Shown here one piece after another: positions 22,901 to 34,700 of a stretch of 64,000 nucleotides of DNA. Within the stretch, counting starts at the first letter, position 1. Each line of letters begins with the position of its first letter. A model generated the notes under the pieces. It saw only the letters and a list, made by a program, of their open reading frames with translations. It did not search any database and was not told the origin of the DNA. The DNA is from Protonemura montana. Lineage: Eukaryota; Arthropoda; Insecta; Plecoptera; Nemouridae. The DNA lies in assembly GCA_947568835.1 (NCBI GenBank), contig OX387610.1, positions 4,628,001-4,692,000 on the forward strand. The letters run 5' to 3'. A program made the translations under genes and the position numbers.

Positions 22901-24199
22901 CACACAATTTTAGAATCTAGCATCGTTACGTCAGGAAACCGTGAATGGTCTTACAGAGGCTTACCTGTAGTCGAACTAGTACCTAATATCAAAGATCTCG
23001 CGCAAATTATGGGTCAGAAGCTCAAACTTCGTATTTATTATAACAGCAGAACATTTCTTTCTCTTAAAACCTTTCCTAAAATAAATAATCTTCCGTTTCT
23101 AGAATTTGTTTCAAGTCTGTCGGCTCTAAATTCACCGAATTACTCTTGTTTTTGCAAGTTTTTGTTCTGCCAATATTTAACATTGGCTGGGGTACCGAGT
23201 TATTTTTTCAGCTTACCGACATGTTCGCTCGGGTTGATACATACTCGCCGGGTCACGTGATATGTTGCCTTGGCGACCATGCTTTGGGTAGGCGGAGTTA
23301 GGTCATGAGTTGTCGACAGACTGGTCATGTTAGCATCAGTTGACGGGTGCCTTTCCGTGGGTATTACTTCTCCCTAAGTACTTTCTTACTTTCTGTCGCT
23401 AAGTACTTTCTGTCTCGTTGAGCCTTTGTGCTCGTGCGTGTGATGTTTTATTTAAGTGATACATTAGCCAAACAGTTGTTGTGTTTTTAAGTAGTGAAGT
23501 TTAAAATCTGTGTTTGTGAAATATTTCTGAATTTGACTTTCATCTGATGGCCACAGATCGTTACTGTACCTAAAAACAATGCACGAATAACTGCAATTTA
23601 GTTTCTGGTGACAGCTTTCCATGGTCAGTGTGCCCACTGTTGACTCCTTTAGTGTCGTTGTCAAGGACAAAGGACTAAGGACCAAAGAGGAAGGTTGGAC
23701 CAAGGATTGGTAAGTGGAATATTTCCATATGGGACGGGGTGGTGTGAGATACTTGCCGTAAGCAATGAACGATAAGATTTTTATGGCGATCTAGATGCAG
23801 GTAAGGGTTGACTTAGTGAGTTCTTGTCGGCGACTAGAGGCAATTGAGGCTAGAAATTGGTTCGCTAACTCGAGATGGTTGGTCCTTAGATGATACCAAA
23901 CAGGCGAGCCTACGTGGACTTTGTGGATTACAATGTCCGAGTTGGGGTATCAAATATTATTAACAGGCGTGGCGTGGTTATTTCTTCTTAGAAATGTAAT
24001 TTCATTGCTGATTTATGTTATCTAGTTAAAGCTTGGAGTTCCTTACGATGACACTGACTTGATGAGGCTTCATTTCAAGTCAGATTTTAGTTCTTGGAGG
24101 GAAGTAAATATAACATGAAAGTATCTTACAAAATGTTTTTTGTTTGCTTCGTGGTTGACCAACTTATGTTCTTGATTATTATTTTGGACTATCTTCTCT
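22901..24199. other. Unassigned DNA; possible transcribed leader near 23230-23712
   Basis: A CpG-richer piece (23230-23420) includes CACGTGATATGTTGCCTTGG and CGACC, a near-palindrome resembling an RFX X-box (GTTGCC, short spacer, GGCGAC). A donor-like TTGGTAAGTGG lies at 23709. These could mark a promoter and first exon, but this is speculative and no coding frame supports it. Confidence 0.2.
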
Positions 24200-24292
24200 G
24201 TCGAACGGTTTGCCGTGTTGGGAACACCGGTTCTCGTGAAATCGCTGAAGTGCAGCATCACTGCGCTGAGTCGGGTTTTGGATGGATGACCA
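24200..24292 (+). mobile_element. Solitary 5S-SINE head
   Basis: CGAACGGTTTGCCGTGTTGG through TTTTGGATGGATGACCATG is one 92-bp head with no middle or body after it. Diverged (GAAGTGCAGCATCACTGCGC). Confidence 0.82.
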
Positions 24293-25217
24293 TGTCATGT
24301 TTTTTTTTGGTAGAGCTGTTAGTGGGTTTTAGAGAGAAGACAGATTTTGGGTCAAAGAAAGCCAAGAGGCTTCTTCGTATTACTAGAGAAAACATTGAGA
24401 TTTGAAAACTAATGTAAATAAGAAACTTTCAATTGATATTCGCCATAGCTTCTCTCATTACTTCTCGATCCTAGCCCGTTTAAACGCTTCAACTAAAACG
24501 GCTAAACCATAATAAAATGCCGTTTTACCAAAAAAAAAAAAAATTATGTCAATATCTACAAAGCAGCCGTTTGGGACTGTTCTCCACTTCCAACCTCGTC
24601 GTTCACAAACCTCTCAGTCGTCGCCTAATTAGAAATTCACATCTTTAATATCATCTTTGCCTTTTACTAAGTATCAGGTTCTCTTCACAAGTTTGAGCAA
24701 ACTTGAAGTGATGGCAGAAAGTATCTTTTCCCTCCCTTACACACCAAGACCTAGCGCCCAGGGCGTGATATCAGAGTGATATCACTTCACCACCTTCCGC
24801 TTCTAAGGCAGCAGACGTCGTTAGTCTTAACGGTATTATTTACACGGCAAGTCTCGGGTGTTGTACCTAAAAAGTCTCTCGAAGTCGACGCAGACCTCTG
24901 CCATGTTCGATTCAATTACATTCAATATTAGGTATATTTATTTTCTTGTTCACTATTGAAAATGTGCACGCGCTCAATTAAAAACAAGGTTAACAATATG
25001 TCTCCAAATTAAATACACTTTAGTAGCATAGAAACATGACAAGCAGTAGTCAGAACTCGTTTTATTTACAAATTATATGCTAAGTTCACAATCGCACTTT
25101 CTTAGGTTCAAGTTCTCATCGGTTTCATAAAATTACTAATTAATAAGAAGCGATTTGACATATGTTAAAAAAATTCCCGTGACTTTCTGTCATTTTTCGG
25201 GCAGGCTTTTTGATTGC
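24293..25217. other. Unassigned DNA
   Basis: AT-rich with some GC-richer sequence near 24735-24800. A poly-A of about 13 lies near 24530. No gene recognised. Confidence 0.4.
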
Positions 25218-25630
25218 TTTGATTATTGGGGTTCAACGACGCACGGTTTTGACATCTGGCCATGTGGCACTGGCCTAATAGCGTCAGTGAGTAATAGAAA
25301 GAGGATAAAGATGATGATAAACCTAACCTAACCTAGAAGGGAAGAGGGGAAACCAGGTGCCGAGACGTAGCCTACTTCTTTCGAAGCGCCTTACCATCAT
25401 CAGCTTAACATCCCTTCCGAAGGACGGTACTACTCGAACAGGGTTCCTTCACAATGACACGCTGTCGAGAGGTTGATAAGCAAGGCGAGTGAAGTTGATG
25501 TACTAGCTTTCATCCCTTTAACCTCTCTCCCGAACAGAACTGGTCATGTGTATGATGGTCATCCATCCAATACCTGACTCAGCGCAGTGTTGCTTTTATC
25601 TCGTGAGAACCGGTGTTTCCAACACGCCCG
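25218..25630 (-). mobile_element. 5S-SINE, nearly full length
   Basis: All parts are present on the reverse strand, from the head (GTGTTGGAAACACCGG) to TCGTTGAACCCC. The head has a deletion of about 15 nt in the GATCACCGAAGTTAA block, removing much of the A-box. The left end has a diverged GATTATTGGGG tail. Confidence 0.88.
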
Positions 25631-26003
25631 TTTGCAGCTCTAGAATAATACCATCGTATGACTCGTCTTTTGTCTTGATAAGTTACAATGCACGTTTTCC
25701 GCTGCTCGGATTTCTTTGTTCCGCGGCTCGTTATCGTGGAACTTTTGCGCTGAGCTATTGACGCTGCTTGGCACTGGATATCTTTTTGTAAATCGATGTG
25801 GATTCAATTCAAGGATTTGCGGATTGGTCGGTAGAGACAATTAAAAAACAAGTTACCAGCGTGTAGATTGCGTTGACACGTGTACACAGTTAAATTTACT
25901 GTCCGACTTTGTTTCTGCAATGCTGTCTTTGCTTGCTCAACCAGCATAGACTGGAATGTTAAACTTTTCTTTAAACACCCATTTCTTTGTTGGATGATTT
26001 CGT
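25631..26003. other. Unassigned DNA
   Basis: Nothing recognised. Confidence 0.4.
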
Positions 26004-26250
26004 GTCCATCTTGTCAGATGTCAACATTTCAACCCGTCTCGAGACGACCATCTAAGCTGTGTTGCCAACTCACGTACCTACCCCCACCCCTTCCCACCAG
26101 GAGGGTATTTGTTCGATTCATGTCCATCTTGTCAGGTGTCAACATTTCAACTTGTCTCGACTCGACCATCTAAGCTGTGTTGCCAACTCACGTACCTACC
26201 CCCACCCCTTCCCACCAGGAGGTTCTTTGTTCAATTCTTGTCCATCTTAA
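26004..26250 (+). repeat. 118-bp repeat array, locus 1 (about 2.1 copies)
   Basis: Unit: TCGATTCATGTCCATCTTGT, CAGGTGTCAACATTTCAACC, CGTCTCGACTCGACCATCTA, AGCTGTGTTGCCAACTCACG, TACCTACCCCCACCCCTTCC, then CACCAGGAGGGTATTTGT. Spacing of the TCGATT start is exactly 118. A second array is at 31241. Confidence 0.93.
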
Positions 26251-27036
26251 ATCAATGAATTCTACAAACGTGTCATAAACACGTTTTGTTCAAGGGTTTA
26301 AATCTCGTTGCTCCTCTCGTTTTGGGATGTGTAAGCTTGGATACAGTTTCCCGGAGCACAAACAATAAAGGACGTAGGTTTTTTCCGGAAGCGGGTGTCG
26401 AGTATCGCTCTTGGCAAGCAATGTTCCAGACAGCAGTATCGGGTAACTCGAGGCAGACGACGGGACGCTGTCCTGGAATGCGATCAAGCACCGTGGAGGC
26501 GTTGATGATGTGTAGCTAGTCTAGCAGCAGGTGGTTGGGGATAGCGACCAGTCAGAGACACGAGCACTGGTATCAAGTTGCAGAGACGATCCATGGAAAG
26601 GTGTCAGCTTCCTGACAGAAATGTAACGAGTCAAAAAATAAAAGTTTGATGCCTTGGACCAATTTTGGGTTAAAAAAAGCATTTGTGAACTCGTGTTTTA
26701 ATTTAGTCACGTAGACTTAAAATTGTGATCTAGTAAAATTTAGTATTTTGGTTGATTTTTGTTACCGAGTTTTTATGTCTCGTCTTTTTGTGCCTTTTTA
26801 TGTCTTTATGTCTATGTCAAAAACTCTGTCGCTAAGTCGATCTGTTTCTTTAAGATGGTAAATATTAGATCATGGGTTTATTTGGTGTCCGATAGGTTTA
26901 ATGAAATCTGTCAAACCATGCAAATTTGAACCAAACTGGAATAAAAAAATATTTAACGAGAATAAAAAAAATTCAGAAAGAAAGGTAAAAGAAAGCACAC
27001 ACATTGCGTAATTTTCCATGGGTTCTTCAAAGGAAC
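26251..27036. other. Unassigned DNA
   Basis: GC-balanced at 26280-26560. A GGGTTTAAATCTC motif near 26295 resembles a weak B-box, but no tRNA fold accompanies it. Frames on both strands overlap and lack domains. Confidence 0.4.
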
Positions 27037-27258
27037 AACCGTCCTTCGGAAGGGACGTTAAGCCGGTGTTCCCTTTGGGCACTTCGACAGGAGTGGCTAC
27101 GTGTCGGCACTGGGTTTCCCCTCCTCTCTTCTTGGCTAGGTTAAGTTCATCATCATCCTCATCATCATTCACTCAATCATCGACGCTATTAGCCTAGTGC
27201 CACTTAGCTCGTTGTCAAAATCGTGCGTCGCTAAACACCACAAATCAATTAATCAGTT
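27037..27258 (+). mobile_element. 5S-SINE, 5'-truncated
   Basis: Starts at CCGTCCTTCGGAAGGGACGT and continues to the true end (CTAAACACCACAAATCAATT). Head and middle are absent, as expected from incomplete reverse transcription. Confidence 0.88.
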
Positions 27259-28560
27259 TAACGAGCCATCTGGTTTCTTTACATTGAAGGTTATTAAGTA
27301 ATAAAAAATCGATCTCAAAGATAATCCAATCGATGTGAATTTCCATCAAAATGATACAAATGTAACAATGACTGAGCAAAAAATCACCAAGCAAAGTCCA
27401 ATTACGAAAACAAAATCACGATAATTAGCTTCCTAATGACGACTTTGTGCGGAAAAAACGCTAAAACTAAATATCGCCTGCCGTTACTTTTCAACTAATT
27501 TCCCAGCCAAGGAAAGAAGATAGTTAAACGAGGCAATCCGGTGGGCGGTCAACAAGCTTTGTGCCAATTATCTTTATCCAATTTCCTCGGCAATTACGCC
27601 AATTACTGTGCTGGCGAACGGGATATATATCTCTCTAACAATGTTTACCTCCTCCAACCCAAGCATCCGATATTTACAGAACCGCATCGGGTAGATTCTT
27701 GTGGTACTGGAGGGGGGTGGCGGGTGGTATTCCATGCGGTAACGGATCGTTATAAATTATTGCATATCTCGCAATTAATCTCGTTCGGTCTACAAGCAAT
27801 TAAGTCCGTTTCGTTGCACTCTGTATTGGTACTAATTGCTCATTACCTCGGGATCTGCGAGAGCCGCTCAAGCATGTGTGCGACTGAGTTTTCATGAAGA
27901 GAGATTATTTGAAATGGTTTTACAGCGTTATGGAAGGCAGCTGTTGTTTCAACGTAACTTTTTGTTAAATTTAAAGTGTTTTTAAGTGTATTATTTAATT
28001 TTGCCGATGCTAAAGTTGTTCTCGTAAATTTCATTGCAAATGTACGTGTGTAATGTAATGTAAAATATATTTCTAAGACTAAAAATGAAAAAAAACACGC
28101 ACACACATAAAATGATAAATTATTTGCTATGACAGTTGATTTTTTTTTTACGTTGAACATATTATGTTAAAACCTATAGCTAGCTGTCATCAATGGTGGT
28201 GTAGTATTTTGTACAGTTTCAATTCTCTTAAAAATAATGACAAACCTTTAAACATTTGCCGTGTCACAAACGTCATGAATAACTAGCTCTAGTTAGGGCA
28301 ATAAAACTATCCTATATCTGGTCCTCTTCGCTTCTTAAATTGGAGATGTTAGGCAAAAGAAACCACAACAGATTAGCAATTTTAAGATTAAAGTGGGTAC
28401 ATTGATTTAAAACTGTAATTAGATGGGGTTTTTAAGTTATTTGGTTTATGTCCTATTGATATGTATTTCCTAATGATATCTTTTTCCTATATACAGGAAA
28501 TAAATTCCAGAAATCAAAACAAAAATTTGTTAATGTGACAGTTAGCTAAAAAGTGTGATT
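27259..28560. promoter_or_regulatory. Candidate regulatory sequence (27470-27880) in unassigned DNA
   Basis: The part 27540-27880 is repeat-free and dense in CAATTA/TAATTG cores (CAATTATC, CAATTACGCCAATTACTG, GCAATTAATCTCG, CAATTAAGTCC, CTAATTGCTCATTACC), the core bound by many homeodomain proteins. The 118-codon frame over it shows no domain. An enhancer reading rests on motif density alone. The remainder to 28560 is AT-rich and unassigned. Confidence 0.25.
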
Positions 28561-29364
28561 TCGGTGATGTGGAGCCGCTAGTTACCACTAGCGCTCCTAG
28601 CAGCTGTGTTCTTAATTTGAAAAAATACGCTAAAAACACAGAGACACGCTTTGCGCCCGTGTTTGCTTAACAATCCGCATCACTGCGCCACGTTCGTCGA
28701 GATTTCAACCAAACGTGGCACGCGACGACCAGCGACTACACAAAAAAAAAAAAAGCATCTCGTGTCAGTTGACAAATGCGTCAATTCTTCAGCGTAACTG
28801 GCCCCATTTCACCGGGACAACAACGCCGTGGGAGTCGGCGAACCGTCGGCCCGCTCTTCTGGTTTCAACAAGAGAGATATCGACGCCGTCTACCGATTGA
28901 TTTGTCCCGTCCCAACGGAGGCCGATCGCGGTCCTAGCCAACCACATCCCCGTCCGACCCCCGTACGAACACCACCCTCGTGGGGGGCACCGCACAACAA
29001 AAGCATTGTGTAACACGGACCAGGTCCCGTGTTTTCATTGTGCGCACTTAATCCAAGCCATTGTCGCCGGGAACGTTTCCGAGGAAAACCGAGAGAGGAA
29101 AATTCCTGAGAAACAACCACTGATTGAAATTGCCGTGCCGGGCTCCCAGGCCGAGCATTCTTCGGATTTGATTACGTTTTTAATCTCTATTAAAGTTTTA
29201 ATTCACGTTTCTGAATGTGTTTTTTTTTTTTGGAACGAGTTTTCGGTCTAGTTTAGCGATTTACGATGCGATTTTGTTTTCGCAGGAATGCGACGTCGAC
29301 GCGTTGAGGGTGACGTCACTGCGAGACGTCGTCTTCGAAGGCTCGAGGTAAGTCGCAAAACGCT
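28561..29364. other. CpG-richer unassigned stretch with an exon-like segment
   Basis: 28590-29130 is GC- and CpG-rich relative to both flanks, with several overlapping frames and no domain. An exon-like segment at its right edge is listed separately. Confidence 0.35.
29286..29347 (+). other. Candidate internal exon (unassigned)
   Basis: A T-rich tract ending TTTTCGCAG precedes 62 bp, followed by a consensus donor GAG/GTAAGT at 29348. One frame reads ECDVDALRVTSLRDVVFEG and another reads MRRRRVEGDVTARRR; both are open. The first looks more like ordinary protein, the second is phase-compatible with exon-like segments at 38704 and 41195. No family recognised. Confidence 0.22.
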
Positions 29365-29954
29365 CAAATTATCTTTAGTTTAGTTTTATTTATTATTTAC
29401 AACTTAAGAACATAGAAGTACATATCAGCCTCCGGTGGGTGAATAGTTTCTAAGAAGTGTTGTTGCAAGTGTTGAGCAATAATAATAATATAAAGTACAC
29501 AATATAGAAATATTATATAATGTAAGAGAATATAGTATAGTAAGTATATACAGTAACGATCTCATTATAAAGGTTATAGGTTGCTGTTAGTTATTAGCCT
29601 TTAGCTCTCTCCTGAGTGCTTCGACATCGTTAGCCGGCAGCAAGCCTGGAAGCCCGACTAACAAACGGGTGGAGTCCGATGTCAGAGCAATACCGGAAAA
29701 GCTCGATCTTCTAGGGGTGGTCGTTCTTTCCCAGAAATTTGGCTGGGAGAGTTAGTCTTTAAAGGTCGTTCCATGCAGGTGCTCCAGATAGGGTCTTGTT
29801 GAGACAGTGGTGTGTTGCTTGACCTCTTCTGTAGGCCAAGGACACCCATTCAAGGTCAGCCACGAGCTGCCGAGCTTACGCTTACATGGGGACGCTGGGT
29901 CTTCCTATTCTAACTCTTATATCAACTTCATAAAACGAAGTATACTAGTAGGTA
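29365..29954 (-). mobile_element. LINE-like 3' remnant, reverse strand
   Basis: On the reverse strand, frames read TRPYLEHLHGTTF, then a stop, then TTTPRRSSFSGIALTSD and LLVGLPGLLPANDVEALRRE, with a stop at about 29599. This is followed by an AT-rich 3' region full of TAA/ATA repeats and ending near TTTATTATTTACAACTT. A C-terminal protein tail plus AT-rich 3' end suggests a decayed non-LTR retrotransposon. No catalytic motif is in view, so this is a tentative call. Confidence 0.35.
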
Positions 29955-30856
29955 AATGAGATGAAATGATAGATTCTACGTTTGGTAGCCATGGAGATGC
30001 TGAGATCGCCTGACAGAGCTTCTCAATTCTGCTATCTTATGTTACCACGGGTATATCATGGCCTAGCATAGAAGGTTCAATGGTAGATTCAACGTTTGGT
30101 GGCCATGGAGATGCTGAGATCGCCTGAAAGAGCTTCTCAATTCTGCTATCTTATGTTACCACGGATAAATCATGGCCTCGCATAGATGGTTCAATGGTAG
30201 ATTCGACGTTTGGTAGCCATGTAGATGCTGAGATCACCTGACAGAGCTTCTCAATTCTGCTATCTTATGTTACCACGGGTATATCATGGCCTAGCATAGG
30301 AGGTTCGATGGTAGATTCGACGTTTGGTAGCCATGGAGATGCGGAGATCGCCTGGCAGAGCTTCTCAATTCTGCTATCTTATGTTACCACGGGTATATCA
30401 TGGCCTAGCATAGAAGGTTCAATGGTAGATTCAAAGTTTGGTAGCCATGGAGATGCTGAGATTGCCTACCTGACAGAGCTTCTCAATTCTGCTATCTTAT
30501 GTTACCACGGGTATATCATGGCCTAGCATAGAAGGTTCAATGGTAGATTCAACGTTTGGTAGCCATGGAGATGCTGAGATCACCTGACAGAGCTTCTCAA
30601 TTCTGCTATCTTATGTTACCACGGGTATATCATGGCCTAGCATAGGAGGTTCAATGGTAGATTCAACGTTTGATAGCCATGGAGATGCTGAGATCGCCTG
30701 ACAGAGCTTCTCAATTCTGCTATCTTATGTTACCACGGGTATATCATGGCCTAGCATAGGAGGTTCAATGGTAGATTCAACGTTTGGTAGCCATGGAGAT
30801 GCTGAGATCGCCTGACAGAGCTTCTCAATTCTTCTATCTTATGTTACAACGGGTGT
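29955..30856 (+). repeat. 114-bp repeat array, locus 3 (about 7.8 copies)
   Basis: Same unit as locus 1. Copies show few substitutions (AAAGGTTC/GAGGTTC; CGGATAAATC once) and one has a 4-bp duplication (GCCTACCTGAC). It ends TTACAACGGGTG, the same phase as the other loci. Confidence 0.95.
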
Positions 30857-31240
30857 AAATGATGTTTCGATACAAAACACGTTTTTTTTTTGGGGAAAAA
30901 AGGAAATACGTTTATCAAAAAATAAAATCTTTCGCCAGAGTAATTTACATGACACATTTACGTTTTACAATCCACGACAATTAATTTGGTTTGCAAACTT
31001 TTTGAATTGGATCAAGATCCAGCGTACGTGAAATCCCTCGCCGCAAGAACCATTTTCCTTCGCACGGCATTTAGCTTCGTCCCGCCGTCGGTCGACTGCC
31101 CAGCTCGTAAATAATTCCCGCTGAGATTATTCCAGCCGTTATAGGCGCTTGTCATGGGTACACCCCCGTTCCTGTCTCGAGGTACAGTCTATCCCCTGGT
31201 CAGAGTTGCAAGAATTTTTCAAACCTACCATGAGAAAATC
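30857..31240. other. Unassigned DNA
   Basis: AT-rich, then a GC-richer piece (31015-31200). Nothing recognised. Confidence 0.4.
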
Positions 31241-31690
31241 CAGTTCGATTCATGTCCATCTTGTCAGGGGTTAACATTTCAACCCGTCTCGACCCGACCA
31301 TCTAAGCTGTGTTACCAACTCACGTACCTACCCCCACCCCTTCCCATCAGGAGTGTCTTTGTTCGATTTATGTCCATCTCGTCACGTGTCAAAATTTCAA
31401 CCCGTCTTGACTCGACCATCTAAGCTGTGTTGCCAACTCACGTACCTACCCCAACCCCTTCCCATCAGTTGGGTTTTTGTTCGATTCATGTCCATCTTGT
31501 CAGGTGTCAACATTTCATCCCGTCTCGACTCGACCATCTAAGCTGTGTTGCCAACTCACGTACCTACCCCCACCCCTTTCCATTAGGAGGATCTTTGTTC
31601 GATTCATGTCCATCTTGTCAGGTGTCAACATTTCAACCCGTCTCGTCTCGACCATCTAAGTTGTGCTACCAACTTATCACCCCTTCTCAC
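31241..31690 (+). repeat. 118-bp repeat array, locus 2 (about 3.8 copies)
   Basis: Same unit and strand as at 26004, 118-bp period. Copies differ at GGAGTGTC/TTGGGTTT/GGAGGATC near the unit end. Several overlapping frames here are repeat translations. Confidence 0.94.
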
Positions 31691-31910
31691 TTAGTAAATA
31701 CTAGAAATAGAATTGCCATGCATGCTTTCGGTCAAAGATACATTCGACAACGCAGTCAAATCAATCAATTCTGACAGCCGACAGCTGACATTGAATCTTG
31801 CGCTTTCGTGCACGGATGCTCTCTGTACTCAACTCTCTGCACCTTGAAGTTACACCACACCACTGTTTACATTTATGTCACATGCAAACATTTCATATCT
31901 TACAATTGTA
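31691..31910. other. Short unassigned spacer
   Basis: Nothing recognised. Confidence 0.35.
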
Positions 31911-32350
31911 CCGAACGGTTTGGCGTGTTGGAAACACTTTTCCTTAAGAGAATATGGAAATTAAGCAACACAGGTATTGAATGGGTGACCATCATACACA
32001 TGACCAGTTCTGTTCGGGAAAGAGGTTGGTTACGTTATTCACCATGATAGTTTTTAGACTCATGTCTACTTTACCGAACCTTGGCACTAGTTTTAACAAA
32101 AATTGTGTACAAAAAATTGTCCTTGCTTATCAACCTCTCGGCAGCATGGATTTGTGGAGGAATTCTTGTTGTTTGCGTTGTTAAGCCATTCGGAAGGAAT
32201 TTTAAGACGGTTGTTCCCTTAGTGCACTTTGATTGAGTAGGCTACGTGCCGGCCCCAGAGATTTCTACCTCCCGTCTAGGCCAGGCTAGGTTCACCATCA
32301 TTCACTCGTTCACCAACGCTAATAGGCCAGTACCAAAAGGTCCGCTGTAA
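31911..32350 (+). mobile_element. 5S-SINE with inserted repeat
   Basis: Head (diverged, with a deletion in CTGCGCTGGGT), middle, body and most of the end are present. After GAAAGAGGTTG, about 90 bp (32028-32125) replace or interrupt the AGGGATGAAAGTTAG block; they contain TTTTTAGACTCATGTCTACT, also found at 14415-14440. The body then resumes at CCTTGCTTATCAACCTCTCG. Confidence 0.85.
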
Positions 32351-33169
32351 AAACAAACAAAAATATATAACTTTTACAAATGTATGGCTTAATGTAGCAA
32401 GGGTTTTAACATACCTCTGCTCGTCGAACTGCGGGACGGACTATAGGGTAGTCAACCCCCACCAAATGATGCCGGCATGTCTGGGCAGGTGGTAGTTATG
32501 CTAATAAATTTAGCGCCAGCCGTCATAAGTAATCATTTTATTTATTCCACGTAATATCCTTGCTGATAAAAAAGAATGCAGATGAAAATGTTTCGTATTT
32601 TATGCCGCACGGGCCGCTGAATTTATTCCCAAGTATAATTTTATTGCTCTAGCGCAGCGTGCCGCGTTTTTTGGTCGAGGAAGTTTCGAAAATGGAATGT
32701 GAGGGAAAAAGGCGGGGCCTTGTGTGTTTTTTTTGCCAGTTAGCTCGTAAAGAAGGCCGGGTCGTTTGGCATTGAGATTTAGGTGGCGACGTTGCCGTTT
32801 CGTTGCATTCCTCGAATAGCGCTAGTCGGATTTTTAGCTGGTTTTCGTGGTGATTTGGCAAGCAGTCGCGTTGAAGGATGAGCGCATCTAAAGCAGTGCT
32901 AGCTATTTTTGTCCAGCCATATATTATAAATATAATTTTTTTTTTTGCTGTGAAAAGTTCAGAAAATCCCTTTTGAAAACTGTCGTTGATGTCCCTAGCC
33001 TCGGGTGTCAAGCAAACAACAATAAGAGAAGAAAATATTAATTAAACTAGTGTGCACTAATCGGTATGTTTATAAAAGTGCACAGACCAAAGGGTAACGT
33101 CGAGTTTATCTAGTTTTTACCAATTTTGCAAATTTTGCCAAAAAAATATATATTTCTGGGTTTTTTTTT
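32351..33169. other. Unassigned DNA, part possibly regulatory
   Basis: 32440-32640 is repeat-free with AATTTAGCGCCAGCCGTCAT, TTTTATTTATTCC and TTTTATGCCGC, a mix typical of homeodomain-rich enhancers. The 120-codon reverse frame at 32649-33011 has no domain I recognise. Confidence 0.3.
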
Positions 33170-33468
33170 GGGAGAGCTTGGAGGGATGAGGTTAGTACAA
33201 CAACTTCACTCGCCTTGCTTATCAACCTCTCGACAGCATGGATTTGTAGAGGAATCTTGTTGTTCGAGTTGTACCGTCCTTCGGAAGGGACGTTAAGCCG
33301 GTGGTCCCCTTGGTCTTCGATAAGAGTAGGCTACGTGCCGGCACCGGGTTTACCCTCCTCCCTTCAAGGCAAGTTTAAGTTCATCATAGTCCACTCATTC
33401 ACCAACGCCATTAGACCAGTGCCACTTGGCCCGTTGTCAAAACAGTGCGTCGTTAAACATAATACAAG
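33170..33468 (+). mobile_element. 5S-SINE, head missing
   Basis: Starts GGGAGAGCTTGGAGGGATG in the middle block and runs to the end (GTGCGTCGTTAAACATAATA). The TAGGTTAGGTT tract is reduced to AAGTTTAAGTT. Confidence 0.88.
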
Positions 33469-34380
33469 AAAAAAAATTCTCATTGCTTCTGTTATCAGAC
33501 TGTCCTAGGTTGGGGATGGTTGTAAAATGAAATGTCAAGTTGAAGGTCACGCTTTAATAATATTTAAAGAATATACCAGTTGATGCACTAAAAGTGTGTC
33601 AGACGATGGAAAAAAATATGATTAAATTTTAATTTCCATTCTTGTTAGCCAAATTATTCGCTCGCCATGCCAAAAATAGAATCGTATTTTTTAAATTGGG
33701 GCAAAATATAACTTTTAAATATCGAAAAACCTTCAACAAACATTCGACCAGTTACGCTGACAGGCAGAAAAAAAAAAATTGAACTGACGCTCATCAAACG
33801 CAAAATGTCAAAACAATGAGCGAGCACGCGATCTGGTAATCCAATTAAACCACCACACCAATTTATAATTGATACTGCCGCTAATTTGACGGCCGCTCTG
33901 ACGTCGTCAATCCTGCACTCGCCATTCACGGCGACTGCTAAATAAATTAAAAACACACGTCATAATGAACAAATTCTAATTAAAGCTTCAATCAATCAAC
34001 TCCCTCGCAGAATTCTATAAAAAAAAAAAAAACCATGCGTCATGTTCAAATTGCCTACACGACCGAATGGATTCTCATGCATGACAACAATTTTCCTGCG
34101 TCCACGCGAGCCGATCGGAAAATCGCGTGGACTGTTTTCCCGGGCGGCTTTGTTTTCTTTGTCCCACTGGCTCGACTCGGCAAGACCGATGGGTGCTGGA
34201 CAGATTCGTGATAACACCCGTGCATTTTACAAGGTGCAGGTCGGAACTCGGAAGTCATTCTCTACACAGCATACTCTTTGCTGGACACACGCACACGGCA
34301 GCTTTAATTTCTTGTCACATACTCTTTCACCGCCGGAATATTTCTTTTAATGCAGTGGCTTATTGCGTCTATCGTAACCA
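33469..34380. other. Unassigned DNA
   Basis: AT-rich with homeodomain-like cores (33830-33990: CCAATTAAACC, CCAATTTATAATTG, CTAATTTG) and a GC-richer piece at 34060-34220. No gene recognised. Confidence 0.35.
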
Positions 34381-34700
34381 CTTATCTCAAATAACCTGGA
34401 TAGAGCATAGGATCCAGTTAGCTGATCTCAAATAACCTGAATAGAGCATTGGATCCAGCCAGCTGTTCCCAAATAGCCTGGATAGAACATAGGATCCAGC
34501 CAGCTGATCTCAAATAACCTGGATAGAGCATAGGATCCAGCCAGCTGATCTCAAATAACCTGGATATAGCATAGGATTCAGCCAGCTGATCTCAAATAAC
34601 CTGGATAGAGCATAGGATCCAGCCAGCTGATCGCAAATAACCTGGATAGAGCATAGGATTCAGCCAGCTGATCTCAAATAACCTGGATTCTTTTCTATTT
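34381..34700 (-). repeat. 41-bp minisatellite, second locus, inverted (about 7.6 copies)
   Basis: On the + strand: AACCTGGATAGAGCATAGGA, TCCAGCCAGCTGATCTCAAA, T. This is the exact reverse complement of the unit at 21956. Variants GGATTCAGCC and GATCGCAAAT occur. Confidence 0.95.

Noticed and set aside
31154-31774. Several forward frames of 60-115 codons
   Set aside because: Translations of the 118-bp array.
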